From positions 434,001-498,000 of the forward strand of contig NC_013131.1 in NCBI RefSeq assembly GCF_000024025.1: a stretch of 64,000 nucleotides of DNA. Reading direction: 5' to 3'. The translations under genes and the position numbers were made by a program. The DNA is from Catenulispora acidiphila DSM 44928. Its GTDB lineage: Bacteria > Actinomycetota > Actinomycetes > Streptomycetales > Catenulisporaceae. Shown here piece by piece: positions 1 through 8,469 of the stretch. The notes under the pieces were generated by a model, which saw only the letters and a program-made list of their open reading frames with translations, had not been told where the DNA came from and searched no databases. The number at the start of each line of letters is the position of its first letter. The first letter of the stretch is position 1.

Positions 1-2
1 TC

Positions 3-1232
3 GACTACCCGGCGAAGGAGAGCTGGGCGTTCGACGCGCTGCGGTGGTTCGGCGACGACGAGACGGTGCGGCGGCTGTCCCCGATGATCCGCCTGTGGCC
101 CGGCGAGAACGGGCATCAGCGCGCGGTCGCCGGTCTGGACGTACTGGCCGACATCGGCGGAACCGTGGCGCTGATGCACCTCTACGGCATCTCGCAGAAG
201 GTCAAGTTCAAGGGGTTGAAGGAGCAGGCGACGCAGCGCGTCACGGAGATCGCCGACGACCTCGGGCTCACCGCCGAGCAGTTGGGGGACCGTCTCGTCC
301 CGGACCTCGGGTTGGCGTCCTCCGGGACGCTGTCCCTGGACTACGGTCCACGGTCGTTCACTGTCGGATTCGACGAACAGCTGAAGCCGTATGTCGCCGA
401 TCAGAGCGGCAAGCGTCTCAAGGCTCTGCCGAAGCCGGGAGCGAAGGACGATCAGGAGCTCGCACCCGCTGCCCACCAGCAGTTCTCCGCGCTGAAGAAG
501 GACGTGCGGACGCTCGCCGCGAGCCAGATCGCGCGCTTCGAGCTCGCCATGGTGACGCAGCGCCGCTGGACGTCCCAGGAGTTCGGCGAGTACTTCGTCG
601 GGCATCCCTTGCTGCGACACCTGGTCCGGCGCCTGGTCTGGGTGACCTTCGTCGATGAGAAGGTAGGCAGCGCCTTCCGGGTCGCCGAAGACCTGAGTCT
701 CGCCGACATCGCAGATGACGAATTCACCCTCGCCGACGACGCGGTGATCGGCGTCGCGCATCCGCTGCACATCGGCGGGGACGTCGCCGCGTGGTCGGAC
801 GTGTTCGCCGACTACGAGATCCTTCAGCCGTTCGCGCAATTGGGACGCACTGTGTTCGCATTCACCGACGCGGAGAAGGCTTCGACGCGCCTGACCCGGT
901 TCGGCGGCATCGAGACTCCCGTCGGCAAAGTCCTGGGACTCGAACGGCGCGGCTGGCGCCGGGGTGCTCCGCAGGACGCCGGCATCCAGGGCTGGATATC
1001 ACGCGCGCTCCTCGGCGGGGGTTCGGTCACCGCGACCCTCGACCCCGGCATCACCGTCGACTACGTCGCCGAGTGGGGCGAGACGCAGCGTCTCCAGGAG
1101 GTCTTCATCAGCCGCCACGCCGACGGCGAGAGCTACTGGAACGCCTCGGCGAAGTTCCGCGAGCTCGGCAGCCTAGACGAGATCACGGCCTCCGAACTCC
1201 TCCGCGACCTGACCGAGGCGACGACCCAGTGA
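3..1232 (+). CDS. DUF4132 domain protein, C-terminal part (5' end outside window)
   Basis: The reading frame is open from the first bases of the window, so this is the C-terminal ~409 residues of a larger protein; a GTG at 66 is internal, not the start. The segment around LYGISQKVKFKGLK, followed by DYGPR, GFDEQLKPYV and KRLKALPKPG, is the signature block of the DUF4132 domain, usually found at the end of large cytoplasmic proteins related to E. coli MolR and often linked to WGR domains. The biochemical role of the domain is not known. It converges on the minus-strand gene ending at 1538, with two strong stem-loops between them. Family call is firm, function is open. Confidence 0.85.
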   Translation, partial: DYPAKESWAFDALRWFGDDETVRRLSPMIRLWPGENGHQRAVAGLDVLADIGGTVALMHLYGISQKVKFKGLKEQATQRVTEIADDLGLTAEQLGDRLVPDLGLASSGTLSLDYGPRSFTVGFDEQLKPYVADQSGKRLKALPKPGAKDDQELAPAAHQQFSALKKDVRTLAASQIARFELAMVTQRRWTSQEFGEYFVGHPLLRHLVRRLVWVTFVDEKVGSAFRVAEDLSLADIADDEFTLADDAVIGVAHPLHIGGDVAAWSDVFADYEILQPFAQLGRTVFAFTDAEKASTRLTRFGGIETPVGKVLGLERRGWRRGAPQDAGIQGWISRALLGGGSVTATLDPGITVDYVAEWGETQRLQEVFISRHADGESYWNASAKFRELGSLDEITASELLRDLTEATTQ

Positions 1233-1323
1233 CGAGACATAAGCCCGTCGTCGCGCGCATCGGACCATCGACTGCTTCCGCCGCCACCGCGCGCACCTGA
1301 ACCGCATGTCCTGTGCGCGCCGC

Positions 1324-1361
1324 CGCAGTCGGATCCGTCCCCAGCTCCGGATCCGACTGCG
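1324..1361. terminator. 14-bp stem-loop, probable terminator
   Basis: Positions 1324-1337 (core GCAGTCGGATCCG) pair perfectly with 1348-1361 around a 10-nt loop. It lies about 90 bases after the stop of the DUF4132 gene. There is no T tract, as is common for actinomycete terminators. Confidence 0.55.
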
Positions 1362-1470
1362 CCGCCTCCCACATCGGCCAGCATCCTGTGCGGTATCCGG
1401 AGTACCGCGCGCATCCCAGGTATGACGCCGCCCAGCGGGATCCCGGCTTTCACGACGGGACACCGGACCA

Positions 1471-1514
1471 GTTCCCTGGGTCGGTATCAGATGCCTGATA
1501 GCGACCCAGGGAAC
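1471..1514. terminator. 20-bp stem-loop with 4-nt loop, probable bidirectional terminator
   Basis: GTTCCCTGGGTCG at 1471-1483 pairs with 1502-1514. After a single G-G mismatch the stem continues with 1485-1490 against 1495-1500, leaving the loop ATGC. It sits 24 bases beyond the stop of the minus-strand cell-wall-binding protein gene and so most likely terminates that gene; a bidirectional role is possible. Confidence 0.65.
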
Positions 1515-1537
1515 TTCTGATCGTCTACCTCAGCGCG

Positions 1538-2959
1538 TCATCGCTTCCACACCGGGTGGTTCTCGCCGCCGTGTGAGGAACACGCCCCGCTGCGGCCGCC
1601 GGACAGCGAGATGTCGCCGTCGTCGCAGACCTCCAGGTACCCGAGTCCGCGCCAGAAGCTGGTGTGCGCCGAGTCCGTGCCGATGCAGGAGAAGTAGCTG
1701 CAGATGGCCGCCGGAACCGCCTTCACGGTGACCTCCGAGCCGACGCCGCAGTAGTTGAATCCGTACGGGTTCGCCGGTGCGCCGCACAGGGCGTTGGTCG
1801 GCAGTCCGGCGCCGCCGTTCGCGATGTCCTGCAGTTGCGTGAAGACCTCGCCGCCGACCGCGCTCGGGCCGCCGAAGACGGCGGTCGCGCCGACCCCGCC
1901 CTGGTGCGCGCCGACCAGCCACAGCCGGGGGTTGTCGCCGAGGACGGCCGGGTCGGTGAGCACCAGCGGACGGCCGAGGGCGGCCATCGCCGCGCCGCCG
2001 GTCAGCGCGTCGGCGAAGCCTCCGCCGGTGGCGACGCCGACCGAGGTGCCCGCCGGGAACTGCTGGGCGACCGCGACGGCCGTGGCGTAGCGGTCCGCTC
2101 CGGCGAGCGGGTTCGTGCAGGAACCGGCGGGCGTGACGGCCTGAACGGCCGTGCCTGCCTGGCCGCCGACGGTGGTCACGGCGTTGCAGTCGCCGGGCGC
2201 CGCCGCCGCGAGCTTCCCGGAGACGTACGCCGCGGTGGCCGGATCCAGGCTGCGGCCGTCGGACAGGACGACCGCGGCCGGCACGCCGCCGACCGCGTCC
2301 GGTCCGGCCGCGAACGGACCCGCGGCGAGCGCGTCGGCGTACCCGTCGCCGGTCGCGACCACGATCCGCGCCGGGTCGCCCAGACCCCGGCGCGCCACGT
2401 CCAGCGCCGTCTGGTAGCGATTCGAGCCCTGATACCGGGTCACCGCGTAGCCGTCGCGCACCAGCTGCGCCTCCACTGACGGCGACACCGCCCCGGTCCC
2501 GCCGAGGATGTAGACCGGCTGTCCGGCGCCGGGTCCGAGCACGCGCCGGATCTCGGCGGCGGTGCCGGCCGACAGCGCCGCCGGGGTGGTGAGCAGCAAC
2601 GGGCCGTGCACCTTGGCGGCCAGCGGGACCCCGGACAGCGCGTCGGGGAACGTGTCGCCGCGCGCGAGCACGACCGCCTGCGCCGGAGCCCGCCCGGTCG
2701 CGTCGCCGCCGGCATCAGCCCACTGCGATTGGGATACCTGGACGCCGGTCAGGTAGCGGTCGCCGCCGGAGATCCGGCTGACGCCGGAGGGCGGAGCGGG
2801 CACGTTCACCGCCGCCATGGCGACCGCCGGGTGCGGCGCGGTGCCCGCGTGCGCAGTGGTGGCCATGGCGGCGGTGGCCGCCGCGATCCCGCACGCCGTC
2901 AGCAAAGCGGGTACGCGTGGTGACCGAGTTGACCGGGTCGACCGGGTTGTCCGTGTCAC
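1538..2959 (-). CDS. Secreted protein with cell wall binding repeats (CW_binding_2 type)
   Basis: 473 residues from a GTG start with AGAGAGG ten bases upstream. Residues 1-38 are an Arg/Thr-rich n-region followed by a hydrophobic stretch ending in AHA, a Sec signal peptide. About residues 60-370 carry three copies of the repeat with RISGGDRYLTGVQVS, ARGDTFPDALSG and VYILGGTGAVS, the PF04122 pattern that anchors proteins to anionic wall polymers. The last ~90 residues form a Cys-containing tail (six Cys) of no recognised family, which may be the functional part. The repeated RSTRS motif at the N-terminus reflects a short 9-bp DNA repeat. Confidence 0.85.
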   Translation of the reverse strand: MTRTTRSTRSTRSPRVPALLTACGIAAATAAMATTAHAGTAPHPAVAMAAVNVPAPPSGVSRISGGDRYLTGVQVSQSQWADAGGDATGRAPAQAVVLARGDTFPDALSGVPLAAKVHGPLLLTTPAALSAGTAAEIRRVLGPGAGQPVYILGGTGAVSPSVEAQLVRDGYAVTRYQGSNRYQTALDVARRGLGDPARIVVATGDGYADALAAGPFAAGPDAVGGVPAAVVLSDGRSLDPATAAYVSGKLAAAAPGDCNAVTTVGGQAGTAVQAVTPAGSCTNPLAGADRYATAVAVAQQFPAGTSVGVATGGGFADALTGGAAMAALGRPLVLTDPAVLGDNPRLWLVGAHQGGVGATAVFGGPSAVGGEVFTQLQDIANGGAGLPTNALCGAPANPYGFNYCGVGSEVTVKAVPAAICSYFSCIGTDSAHTSFWRGLGYLEVCDDGDISLSGGRSGACSSHGGENHPVWKR

Positions 2960-3081
2960 GAAATCTGAGCCTCTCTGTGGCTTCCCCGTAGCCGGTGGAG
3001 CAGGATTCGCTCAGACTAAATACGTGCTCTGCGCCGGACCTCGGTCGTTCGGCGTAAGCGAAGCGGTCGCGCGGCTGGACG

Positions 3082-3510
3082 TCAATGTCTGTAGCCCGCG
3101 TCGATCGCCGCCTGGAGCGAGGCCTTGTACGCCTTGGACGTGTACGTCGCGCCGCTCACGCCGTCGATGTGCGCCGACTGCTTCGCGATGACCTCGCGGT
3201 CCAGGACCATCGCCGCCGTCACCGAACGGGTCCAGGAGTCGTCGTTGTCGTGCGGGAGGCTGGTCGCCGAGACGTCGGTGATGTGCCCGTCGGTGAGCGT
3301 GATGCGGACCTGGACGATGCCGTGGGTGACCGGGATCGCCGGTCCCGTGACGGTCATCGTGGCGCCGGCGGTCCTGTCGTGCACGACCTTCGCCGCCTGG
3401 AGCGGCTGCGGCGCGAGCCCGTGCGCGGAGGTCTTCATGGCCAGCAGGCCGCCCATCGTGCCGACGGTTCCGGCGAGGGAAAGCAGAGTCTTGATAAGCG
3501 GGATTCGCAC
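3082..3510 (-). CDS. FMN-binding domain protein
   Basis: 142 residues from a GTG start preceded by GGAG at about 8 bases. A hydrophobic N-terminus (about residues 5-25) makes it membrane-anchored or exported. The rest is an FMN_bind (PF04205) domain: VQVRITLTDGHITDV, then DREVIAKQSAHIDGVSGAT and YTSKAYKASLQ. In this family the SGAT Ser/Thr is the residue to which ApbE attaches FMN covalently. It begins 20 bases after the ferric-reductase-like gene, so the two are probably one operon passing electrons across the membrane to this extracytoplasmic flavin domain. Confidence 0.85.
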   Translation of the reverse strand: MRIPLIKTLLSLAGTVGTMGGLLAMKTSAHGLAPQPLQAAKVVHDRTAGATMTVTGPAIPVTHGIVQVRITLTDGHITDVSATSLPHDNDDSWTRSVTAAMVLDREVIAKQSAHIDGVSGATYTSKAYKASLQAAIDAGYRH

Positions 3511-3530
3511 GGCACACTCTCCGATAAGAC

Positions 3531-4940
3531 TCAGAAGTCGAAGATCTCGGTATGGATGCGTCCCCGGCGGACCCCGGCTCGGCGCAGGTTCCGCACCGCG
3601 GCGGCGGCCATGCCGACCGAGCCGCAGATGAAGACCTCGCGGAACTCCAGGTCGGGGATCAGGTCCAGGAGCCGGTCGGCGGACAGCGGGTCGTTCCTGC
3701 GGCTGCCGATCGCCGGGATGTAGATGATGCGCCCGACGGCGTTGAGCGCTTCGAGTTCGTTGGTGAGGATCAGGTCGCCGACCTTCGAGGCGCGCTGGAT
3801 GAAGATGATGTCGTTCCGCCGCCGGTTGTGCATCGTCTCCACGATCGCCCGCAGCGGGGTGACGCCGATGCCGCCGCCGATCATCACCACGCCGGGCTGG
3901 CGGCGCAGCACGCCGGTGAACGCGCCGTAGGGACCGTCCAGGAACACCCTGCTCCCCGGTCGCAGCCGCCGCTTGAGCCGTCGGGTGTATCCGCCGACGC
4001 ACTTGAACGTCAGGCGCAGCGTGTCCGCGTGCGGCGCGGCGGACAAGGAGAACGGATGCGCCTGGTACCACAGGCTCCGTTGCATGAACCGCCACCGAAA
4101 GTACTGCCCGGCCTCCGCGCCGAGGTCCGCGACCCGCCGTCCGGTGATGTAGACGTTCATCGCATCCGGCCCGACCGCCTCGACCCGGCTCACGCGGAAC
4201 CGGTGGTGCCGGTTGTTCAGGAGCGGGATCACTATGCGGTTGCAGACGATCGCCGCCCCGACGACCGCGTGCAGCCCGACCCACACGTCCGCCGCCCACG
4301 GGTTCCGCGTGAACTGCGCGCCGAGGGTGATCTGGTGCCAGAACGCGGCGGCCGCCGCCGGATACATCAGCAGGTGGATCGCGTGCCACCCCTCGTATCC
4401 CAGCCGCCGGCGGATGCTCCGGGCCGACGTGAACCCCGCGAGCAGCATCACCAGGAACCCGATCGTCGCGGCGAGGACCCCGGGATAGGTTCGCAGGATG
4501 CTGACGAGAACGGCCGGCGGCGAGTCGTGCACGCTGACCGAGTACGCCGCGATCACGAACCCGACGTGCGCGCACAGCAGCAGCACCAGATAGCCGCCGA
4601 GGCTGCGGTGCGCCGAGGCCAGCCACGAGCCCAGCCGGTGCTCCAGCCAGGGCAAGCGGGCCATGAGCGCGATCTCGACCAGCAGCAGGTAGGCGCCGAC
4701 CAGCCCGGTGATCTGCGCCAGCATCACCAGGTAGTCGGGCAGCGACTGCATCCGGTCGGCGGGCGTCTCCTGCCACCACAACGCCAACAGGCCCGCGATC
4801 CCCGCCGCGAGCACGGCCAACAACACGGCCGACAACGGCCGGCGCGGCAGCAGGGGCAGGCTGTGCCGCCAGTCCCGCCGCGGCACGACCCAGTCGGGGT
4901 CGTACGGCACTTCGAACCCCGCTGACCAACCCTGGACCAC
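3531..4940 (-). CDS. Ferric-reductase-like flavocytochrome with FAD/NAD(P)H domain
   Basis: About 469 residues. The N-terminal half has roughly six membrane helices with His residues in the ferric-reductase-like fold (AHRSLGGYLVLLLCAHVG, EGWHAIHLLMYPA, FWHQ) that would ligate heme b. The C-terminal half is a ferredoxin-reductase type domain with HPFSLSAAP for FAD, GGGIGVTPLRAI for nucleotide and CGSVGMAAA near the end. It should move electrons from NAD(P)H through FAD and heme across the membrane, probably to the FMN protein next door. I chose the GTG at 4940 because AGGAG lies 7 bases before it; a GTG at 4955 is in frame but would place the AGGAG inside the coding region. Confidence 0.82.
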   Translation of the reverse strand: MVQGWSAGFEVPYDPDWVVPRRDWRHSLPLLPRRPLSAVLLAVLAAGIAGLLALWWQETPADRMQSLPDYLVMLAQITGLVGAYLLLVEIALMARLPWLEHRLGSWLASAHRSLGGYLVLLLCAHVGFVIAAYSVSVHDSPPAVLVSILRTYPGVLAATIGFLVMLLAGFTSARSIRRRLGYEGWHAIHLLMYPAAAAAFWHQITLGAQFTRNPWAADVWVGLHAVVGAAIVCNRIVIPLLNNRHHRFRVSRVEAVGPDAMNVYITGRRVADLGAEAGQYFRWRFMQRSLWYQAHPFSLSAAPHADTLRLTFKCVGGYTRRLKRRLRPGSRVFLDGPYGAFTGVLRRQPGVVMIGGGIGVTPLRAIVETMHNRRRNDIIFIQRASKVGDLILTNELEALNAVGRIIYIPAIGSRRNDPLSADRLLDLIPDLEFREVFICGSVGMAAAAVRNLRRAGVRRGRIHTEIFDF

Positions 4941-5152
4941 CAGAATGCTCCTCACGCCGGGGGCCCTCAGATTCCTCCTGGCGGGCCCGCGGCGGGAACA
5001 TCTTTGTTCTAGCTTTTCTCAACCCTTTTCTGAAGCTTTACGGTTCAGGACGATGCTGTGGACGGGGAGCGGGTAACGGGCCAGGTCAACCCGTTTCCGG
5101 ATCCGGCGGGCCCGGTGACCGGATCCGGCGGCAGGGAATCAGTCTCCTGCAC

Positions 5153-5192
5153 CTCTGCTTCTGCTCTGCTTCTGTTCTGCTTCTGCTCTGCG
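5153..5192. repeat. 11-bp tandem repeat, 3.6 copies
   Basis: Units CTCTGCTTCTG at 5153-5163 and 5164-5174, TTCTGCTTCTG at 5175-5185, then a partial copy. It lies just after the stop of the AHSA1 gene. It may arise by slippage; no function is evident. Confidence 0.8.
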
Positions 5193-5200
5193 TCCGGCTC

Positions 5201-5677
5201 CTACTCCCCGACCACTTTGCCGAGGTTGTCCATCTCGTTGGTCCGTCCGGCGCTCAGGCGTCCGGTCCATTCCTCGTCGTGCATGGCGTCGGCTGTCATG
5301 ACGACATGCGTGCCGCCGTCGGCGGTCGGGCGCAGTTCCACCTCGGTGAGGAAGTCGTACGGCTCGACGCCGGGGATGAAGTCGGCGAGGGAGGTGTACG
5401 CCAGGCGCCGGACCGGCTCGACCTCGGTGAAGGCCTTGGTCGAGGTCGTGCTCAGCGGCAGGCCGACCTGCTCCATGAACGCCACCTGGTCGGGTCCGAC
5501 CGCGGTCATCGTGTAGACGAGCGCGCCGCCGGGCTTCAGCTCCAGCGTCTCGACGTGGACGTCGAACCCTTCCGGCGCCCACCAGCTCTCGATGCCGGCG
5601 GCGGTGGTCCACAGCTCCCAGATCTTCTCGGGGGCGGCGGGGTAGGTGCGCTCGATCTGGATCTTCTGCGTGGTCAT
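5201..5677 (-). CDS. SRPBCC / AHSA1 family protein
   Basis: 158 residues, ATG start with AGGGA seven bases upstream. The opening IERTYPAAPEKIWELWTTA, then WWAPEGFDV and GGALVYTM, is typical of AHSA1-type START/Bet v1 folds, small cytoplasmic proteins that bind hydrophobic ligands. It follows an ECF sigma factor gene by about 35 bases on the same strand. Such pairs (SigJ/SigX5-type ECF factor plus SRPBCC protein) are frequent in actinomycetes, so they may be co-expressed. The ligand is unknown. Confidence 0.85.
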   Translation of the reverse strand: MTTQKIQIERTYPAAPEKIWELWTTAAGIESWWAPEGFDVHVETLELKPGGALVYTMTAVGPDQVAFMEQVGLPLSTTSTKAFTEVEPVRRLAYTSLADFIPGVEPYDFLTEVELRPTADGGTHVVMTADAMHDEEWTGRLSAGRTNEMDNLGKVVGE

Positions 5678-5713
5678 GATGTGTGTCCCTGATTTCCTCG
5701 CTCGGCGATGCTG

Positions 5714-7039
5714 TCAAAGAGTTGGACGCGCGCCGGGGCGATCCGTCATCGGCAGCGTCAGCGGCAGACCGAACGCGGCGACCAGATGCGCCTCGAACGT
5801 GGTGATCTCCATGATCTGCCCCGCTTCGATGCGCAGCACGTCGACCATCTGCGCCCGGAACACCGACGTGCCTGGTCGCTGCACGTATCCGGCGACCGCC
5901 GGCAGCCGGTTCGCGCCGACCGGCAGATGCCGCCAGCGCCCGAAGTAGCCCGGCGACGTGCGGTCGAACAGGGGTCCGATCTGGGTGAGCAGCGCGTCCC
6001 GCCCGGCGAACCACACCGGGTTCGGCGGCATCGTGACCAGCACGTCGGCGCTGAGCAGGTCGGCCATCATCGAGACGTCGGAGCGTTCGGCGGCGGCCAT
6101 GTAGCGGCGCACGATCTCCTGTTCCTGCCGGCTGTGGTCCCCGCGTGTCCAGTCGGTGCGCCGCTGCGGCAGGCGTTCGCGCAGCGTCTGCCGGGCGCGC
6201 TGCAACGCGCTGTTGGCGGCGGCGACGCTCATGTCCATCAGCGTCGCGGTCTCCTCCGCCGGGCGGCCCAGCACGTCGCGGAAGATCAACACTGCGCGCT
6301 GCCTGGGCGGCAGGTGCTGGAGCGTGGCGAGGAAGACCAGTTCCATGGTCTCGCGCGAGACCGCGGCCGCCTCGGGGTGTTCGTCCTCTGCGACCGCCTC
6401 GTCGAGCAGCTGGTCGGGGTAGGGCTGGAGCCAGGCCATGCGTTCCGGCGGCTCGGCGGCGCCGGAGGTGGCAGTGCTCTCGTAGCGCTGCGGACGGCGG
6501 CCGGTCCGGCGCAGGTGGTCGATGCAGACGTTGGTGGCGATACGGTACAGCCAGGTCCGCGCCGCTGCCCTGCCCTCGAAGCCGGATCGGTCGCGCCAGG
6601 CTTTGAGGAGGGTCTCCTGGACCAGGTCCTCGGCGTCGTCGTAGGAGCCGGCCATGCGGTAGCAGTGCAGGTGGAGCCACTTGCGGTGGGGTTCGACGAG
6701 GGCTGCGAAGCCGGGTTCGCCGGCGAGCTGGGGCGGCTGTTCCTCGGCGGCTGATTTCGTCACTGGTTCCGGTGTGACGTTTTGGGCCAGGCGCCGCAAC
6801 CTGCGCACGGTCGTCGCCAGCGCGTCGGCGTCGGTGCGGAAGGACTGCGGAGGGCGCAACGCGAGCGTCCTGACCTGGCGCTCGATCTCGGCGAGGACGT
6901 CGGCGGCGCTCTGGTCGGCGGTGGTGTGCCGGAGGCGGTAGGCGCGTTGGCGGCACGCTGCCGAGCAGTAGACGGAGGTCCGGCCGCGTCCGCGATCCGA
7001 CAGTGCGGCACCGCAGACCTGACAACTCCGTGCCTTCAT
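5714..7039 (-). CDS. ECF sigma factor with N-terminal zinc finger and C-terminal SnoaL-like domain
   Basis: About 441 residues. Residues 6-29 hold a Cys4 cluster (C6, C9, C25, C29; CQVC and YCSAAC) like FCS/MYM-type fingers. After a helical linker comes sigma region 2 (HCYRMAGSYDDAEDLVQETLLKAWR) and region 4 (LPPRQRAVLIFRDVLGRPAEETA). The last ~120 residues resemble a SnoaL/NTF2-like domain (YMAAAERSDVSMMADLLS). ECF factors with SnoaL tails have no separate anti-sigma factor and are controlled by that tail. I used the ATG at 7039, with GGAG five bases upstream; an ATG at 7054 is also in frame. The finger fusion is unusual. Confidence 0.82.
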   Translation of the reverse strand: MKARSCQVCGAALSDRGRGRTSVYCSAACRQRAYRLRHTTADQSAADVLAEIERQVRTLALRPPQSFRTDADALATTVRRLRRLAQNVTPEPVTKSAAEEQPPQLAGEPGFAALVEPHRKWLHLHCYRMAGSYDDAEDLVQETLLKAWRDRSGFEGRAAARTWLYRIATNVCIDHLRRTGRRPQRYESTATSGAAEPPERMAWLQPYPDQLLDEAVAEDEHPEAAAVSRETMELVFLATLQHLPPRQRAVLIFRDVLGRPAEETATLMDMSVAAANSALQRARQTLRERLPQRRTDWTRGDHSRQEQEIVRRYMAAAERSDVSMMADLLSADVLVTMPPNPVWFAGRDALLTQIGPLFDRTSPGYFGRWRHLPVGANRLPAVAGYVQRPGTSVFRAQMVDVLRIEAGQIMEITTFEAHLVAAFGLPLTLPMTDRPGARPTL

Positions 7040-7114
7040 GGCGGCTCCAGTCATTCGTCACTGCGCCGTGGCGTTATGAAATGATTCTAGCCCTGTCTGA
7101 AAACGGCGGACCGA

Positions 7115-7154
7115 CCGAACCGCCGAACCGCCGAACCGCCGAACGGCCGAAGCC
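7115..7154. repeat. 8-bp tandem repeat, five copies
   Basis: CCGAACCG repeats at 7115, 7123 and 7131, followed by two degenerate copies, in the gap between the DUF4097 gene and the sigma factor. It is a simple sequence repeat without visible function. Confidence 0.8.
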
Positions 7155-7224
7155 GGATCGGAGCACTGTCTGCTCCGACCCGGCCGCGTACCCGAGCACG
7201 GTCTTCCGTTCCGTCGAGCACACC

Positions 7225-7893
7225 TCACAGGCTGGTGGCGATGATGTCGCCGTGCGAGGTGGTGGCCTTGATGTTCAGGCCGGCGCCGGCGCCTTCGGAG
7301 TTCTTCAGCGCGTTGGTGATGCGGCCGGAGGCGCTGCTGGCGTCCAGGGTCCCGGAGACGCCGGGGGCGGCGGCGATCTTCAGGTCGCCCATGTCGGTGC
7401 GCAGGTCCACCGCGCCGCCGGCGGCCTCGGCGACGGTGATGTCGCCCTTGCCGTTGCGCAGCTGCGCCGGACCGGTCAGCTTGGCGATGGAGACGTCCCC
7501 CATGTGCATCTTGATGCGCGCGCCGGCGACCTCGTCCAGCTCGACCGAGCGGTACCCGCCGTCGAACGCCACCTCGCCGAGCCGCCCGGTGCTGTGCAGT
7601 TCCGCGGCGCCGGCCTTGCCCTCGATCCGCGAGCCGGCCGGCAGCGCGATGGTCACGTCCAGCGACCCGGAGCTGCCCAGGATCTTGTGCGGGTCGGCGG
7701 TCGCGATCCGCAGCACCCCGCCGCTGAACTCCACGGTGGTCTGCGCCGCAGCCTTGGCGTCCCGCCGCTTCGAAGCCTCCGACGGCAGCACCTCCACGAC
7801 GGTGTCGGCCCGCTCCCCGGCGACCAGCCGGATCTGGCCCGCCGGGATGTCCAGGACGACGGTGACCGGGCTCGGGGTCTCGAACTTCTGCAT
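7225..7893 (-). CDS. DUF4097-family beta-helix-like protein
   Basis: 222 residues from an ATG with GGAGAG five bases before it; the open frame extends further upstream but without a good start. No signal peptide. The sequence runs in short alternating beta-strand repeats (GSLDVTIALPAGSRIEGK, VELDEVAGARIKMHMGDV, DLRTDMGDLKIAAAPGV, NIKATTSHGDIIA), the pattern of the DUF4097 adhesin-like fold. In actinomycetes such cytoplasmic versions are common single genes of unknown role. The next gene upstream (8044-8469) is 150 bases away, so it is probably transcribed separately. Confidence 0.8.
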   Translation of the reverse strand: MQKFETPSPVTVVLDIPAGQIRLVAGERADTVVEVLPSEASKRRDAKAAAQTTVEFSGGVLRIATADPHKILGSSGSLDVTIALPAGSRIEGKAGAAELHSTGRLGEVAFDGGYRSVELDEVAGARIKMHMGDVSIAKLTGPAQLRNGKGDITVAEAAGGAVDLRTDMGDLKIAAAPGVSGTLDASSASGRITNALKNSEGAGAGLNIKATTSHGDIIATSL

Positions 7894-8043
7894 GATGCTC
7901 TCCTGTGTCTGGTGTCCGTATCCGGCGGGCCCGTCCGGCCCGCCCTCACATCTCCGACTATCGGAGCCTGCGCTGACACAGGCCTGACGTCGCCCTGACA
8001 GCACCGCTGACACCACAAAAGAGCACCCGGACCACCGCGTCCG

Positions 8044-8469
8044 CTACGCCGCGACCCGCACCGGAACCTGCACGGCAGCCGCAGCAGCGATCTCGTGATC
8101 AACCTCGGAACTCGCCGCCCCGGCGATCCCCAGCGCACCCACCACCCGTCCATCGACCCGAATAAGCACGCCGCCGCCATAAGGAACGAACGACCGCGCC
8201 CCAGCCAGCACCAACCCGGTCCCGAACAACGGCCCACCGGGCTGAATGGCCGCGGTCAGATTGATGCTGTCAGCACCGATACTGATCGCGGTGAAAGCCT
8301 TCCCGATCGCGGTGTCGACGGTGATGAGATTCGCCCCATCACCCCGAGCGAACGCAACAAGGTTCCCACCCGCGTCCACCACCGCGAACGCCACGGCCAC
8401 ACCCCGCTCATCGGCCCCGACCCGCGCAGCAGCGACAACAGCCTCGGCCTGCACCAAGCTGATACTCAC
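8044..8469 (-). CDS. GlcG/HbpS family protein (heme-binding or sensor type)
   Basis: 141 residues from a GTG with AGGGGGA seven bases upstream. The sequence AVVDAGGNLVAFARGDGA, KAFTA and FVPYGGGVLIRVDGRVVGALGIAG is the Haem_degrading (PF03928) pattern of GlcG and HbpS. HbpS of Streptomyces binds heme extracellularly; this copy has no signal peptide and should be cytoplasmic. The ligand cannot be told from sequence. Confidence 0.85.
   Translation of the reverse strand: MSISLVQAEAVVAAARVGADERGVAVAFAVVDAGGNLVAFARGDGANLITVDTAIGKAFTAISIGADSINLTAAIQPGGPLFGTGLVLAGARSFVPYGGGVLIRVDGRVVGALGIAGAASSEVDHEIAAAAAVQVPVRVAA

Larger units (their letters stand above)
1233..1537. other. Convergent intergenic region with two stem-loops
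   Basis: This 305-base gap between convergent genes shows no convincing gene. It contains two long hairpins (1324-1361 and 1471-1514), listed separately, which probably end transcription from both sides. Confidence 0.6.

Noticed and set aside
3082-5022. A 646-codon minus-strand frame covering the FMN protein and the flavocytochrome region
   Set aside because: Only its last 142 codons encode a recognisable protein; the rest is an Arg/Ala-rich shadow of the flavocytochrome gene.
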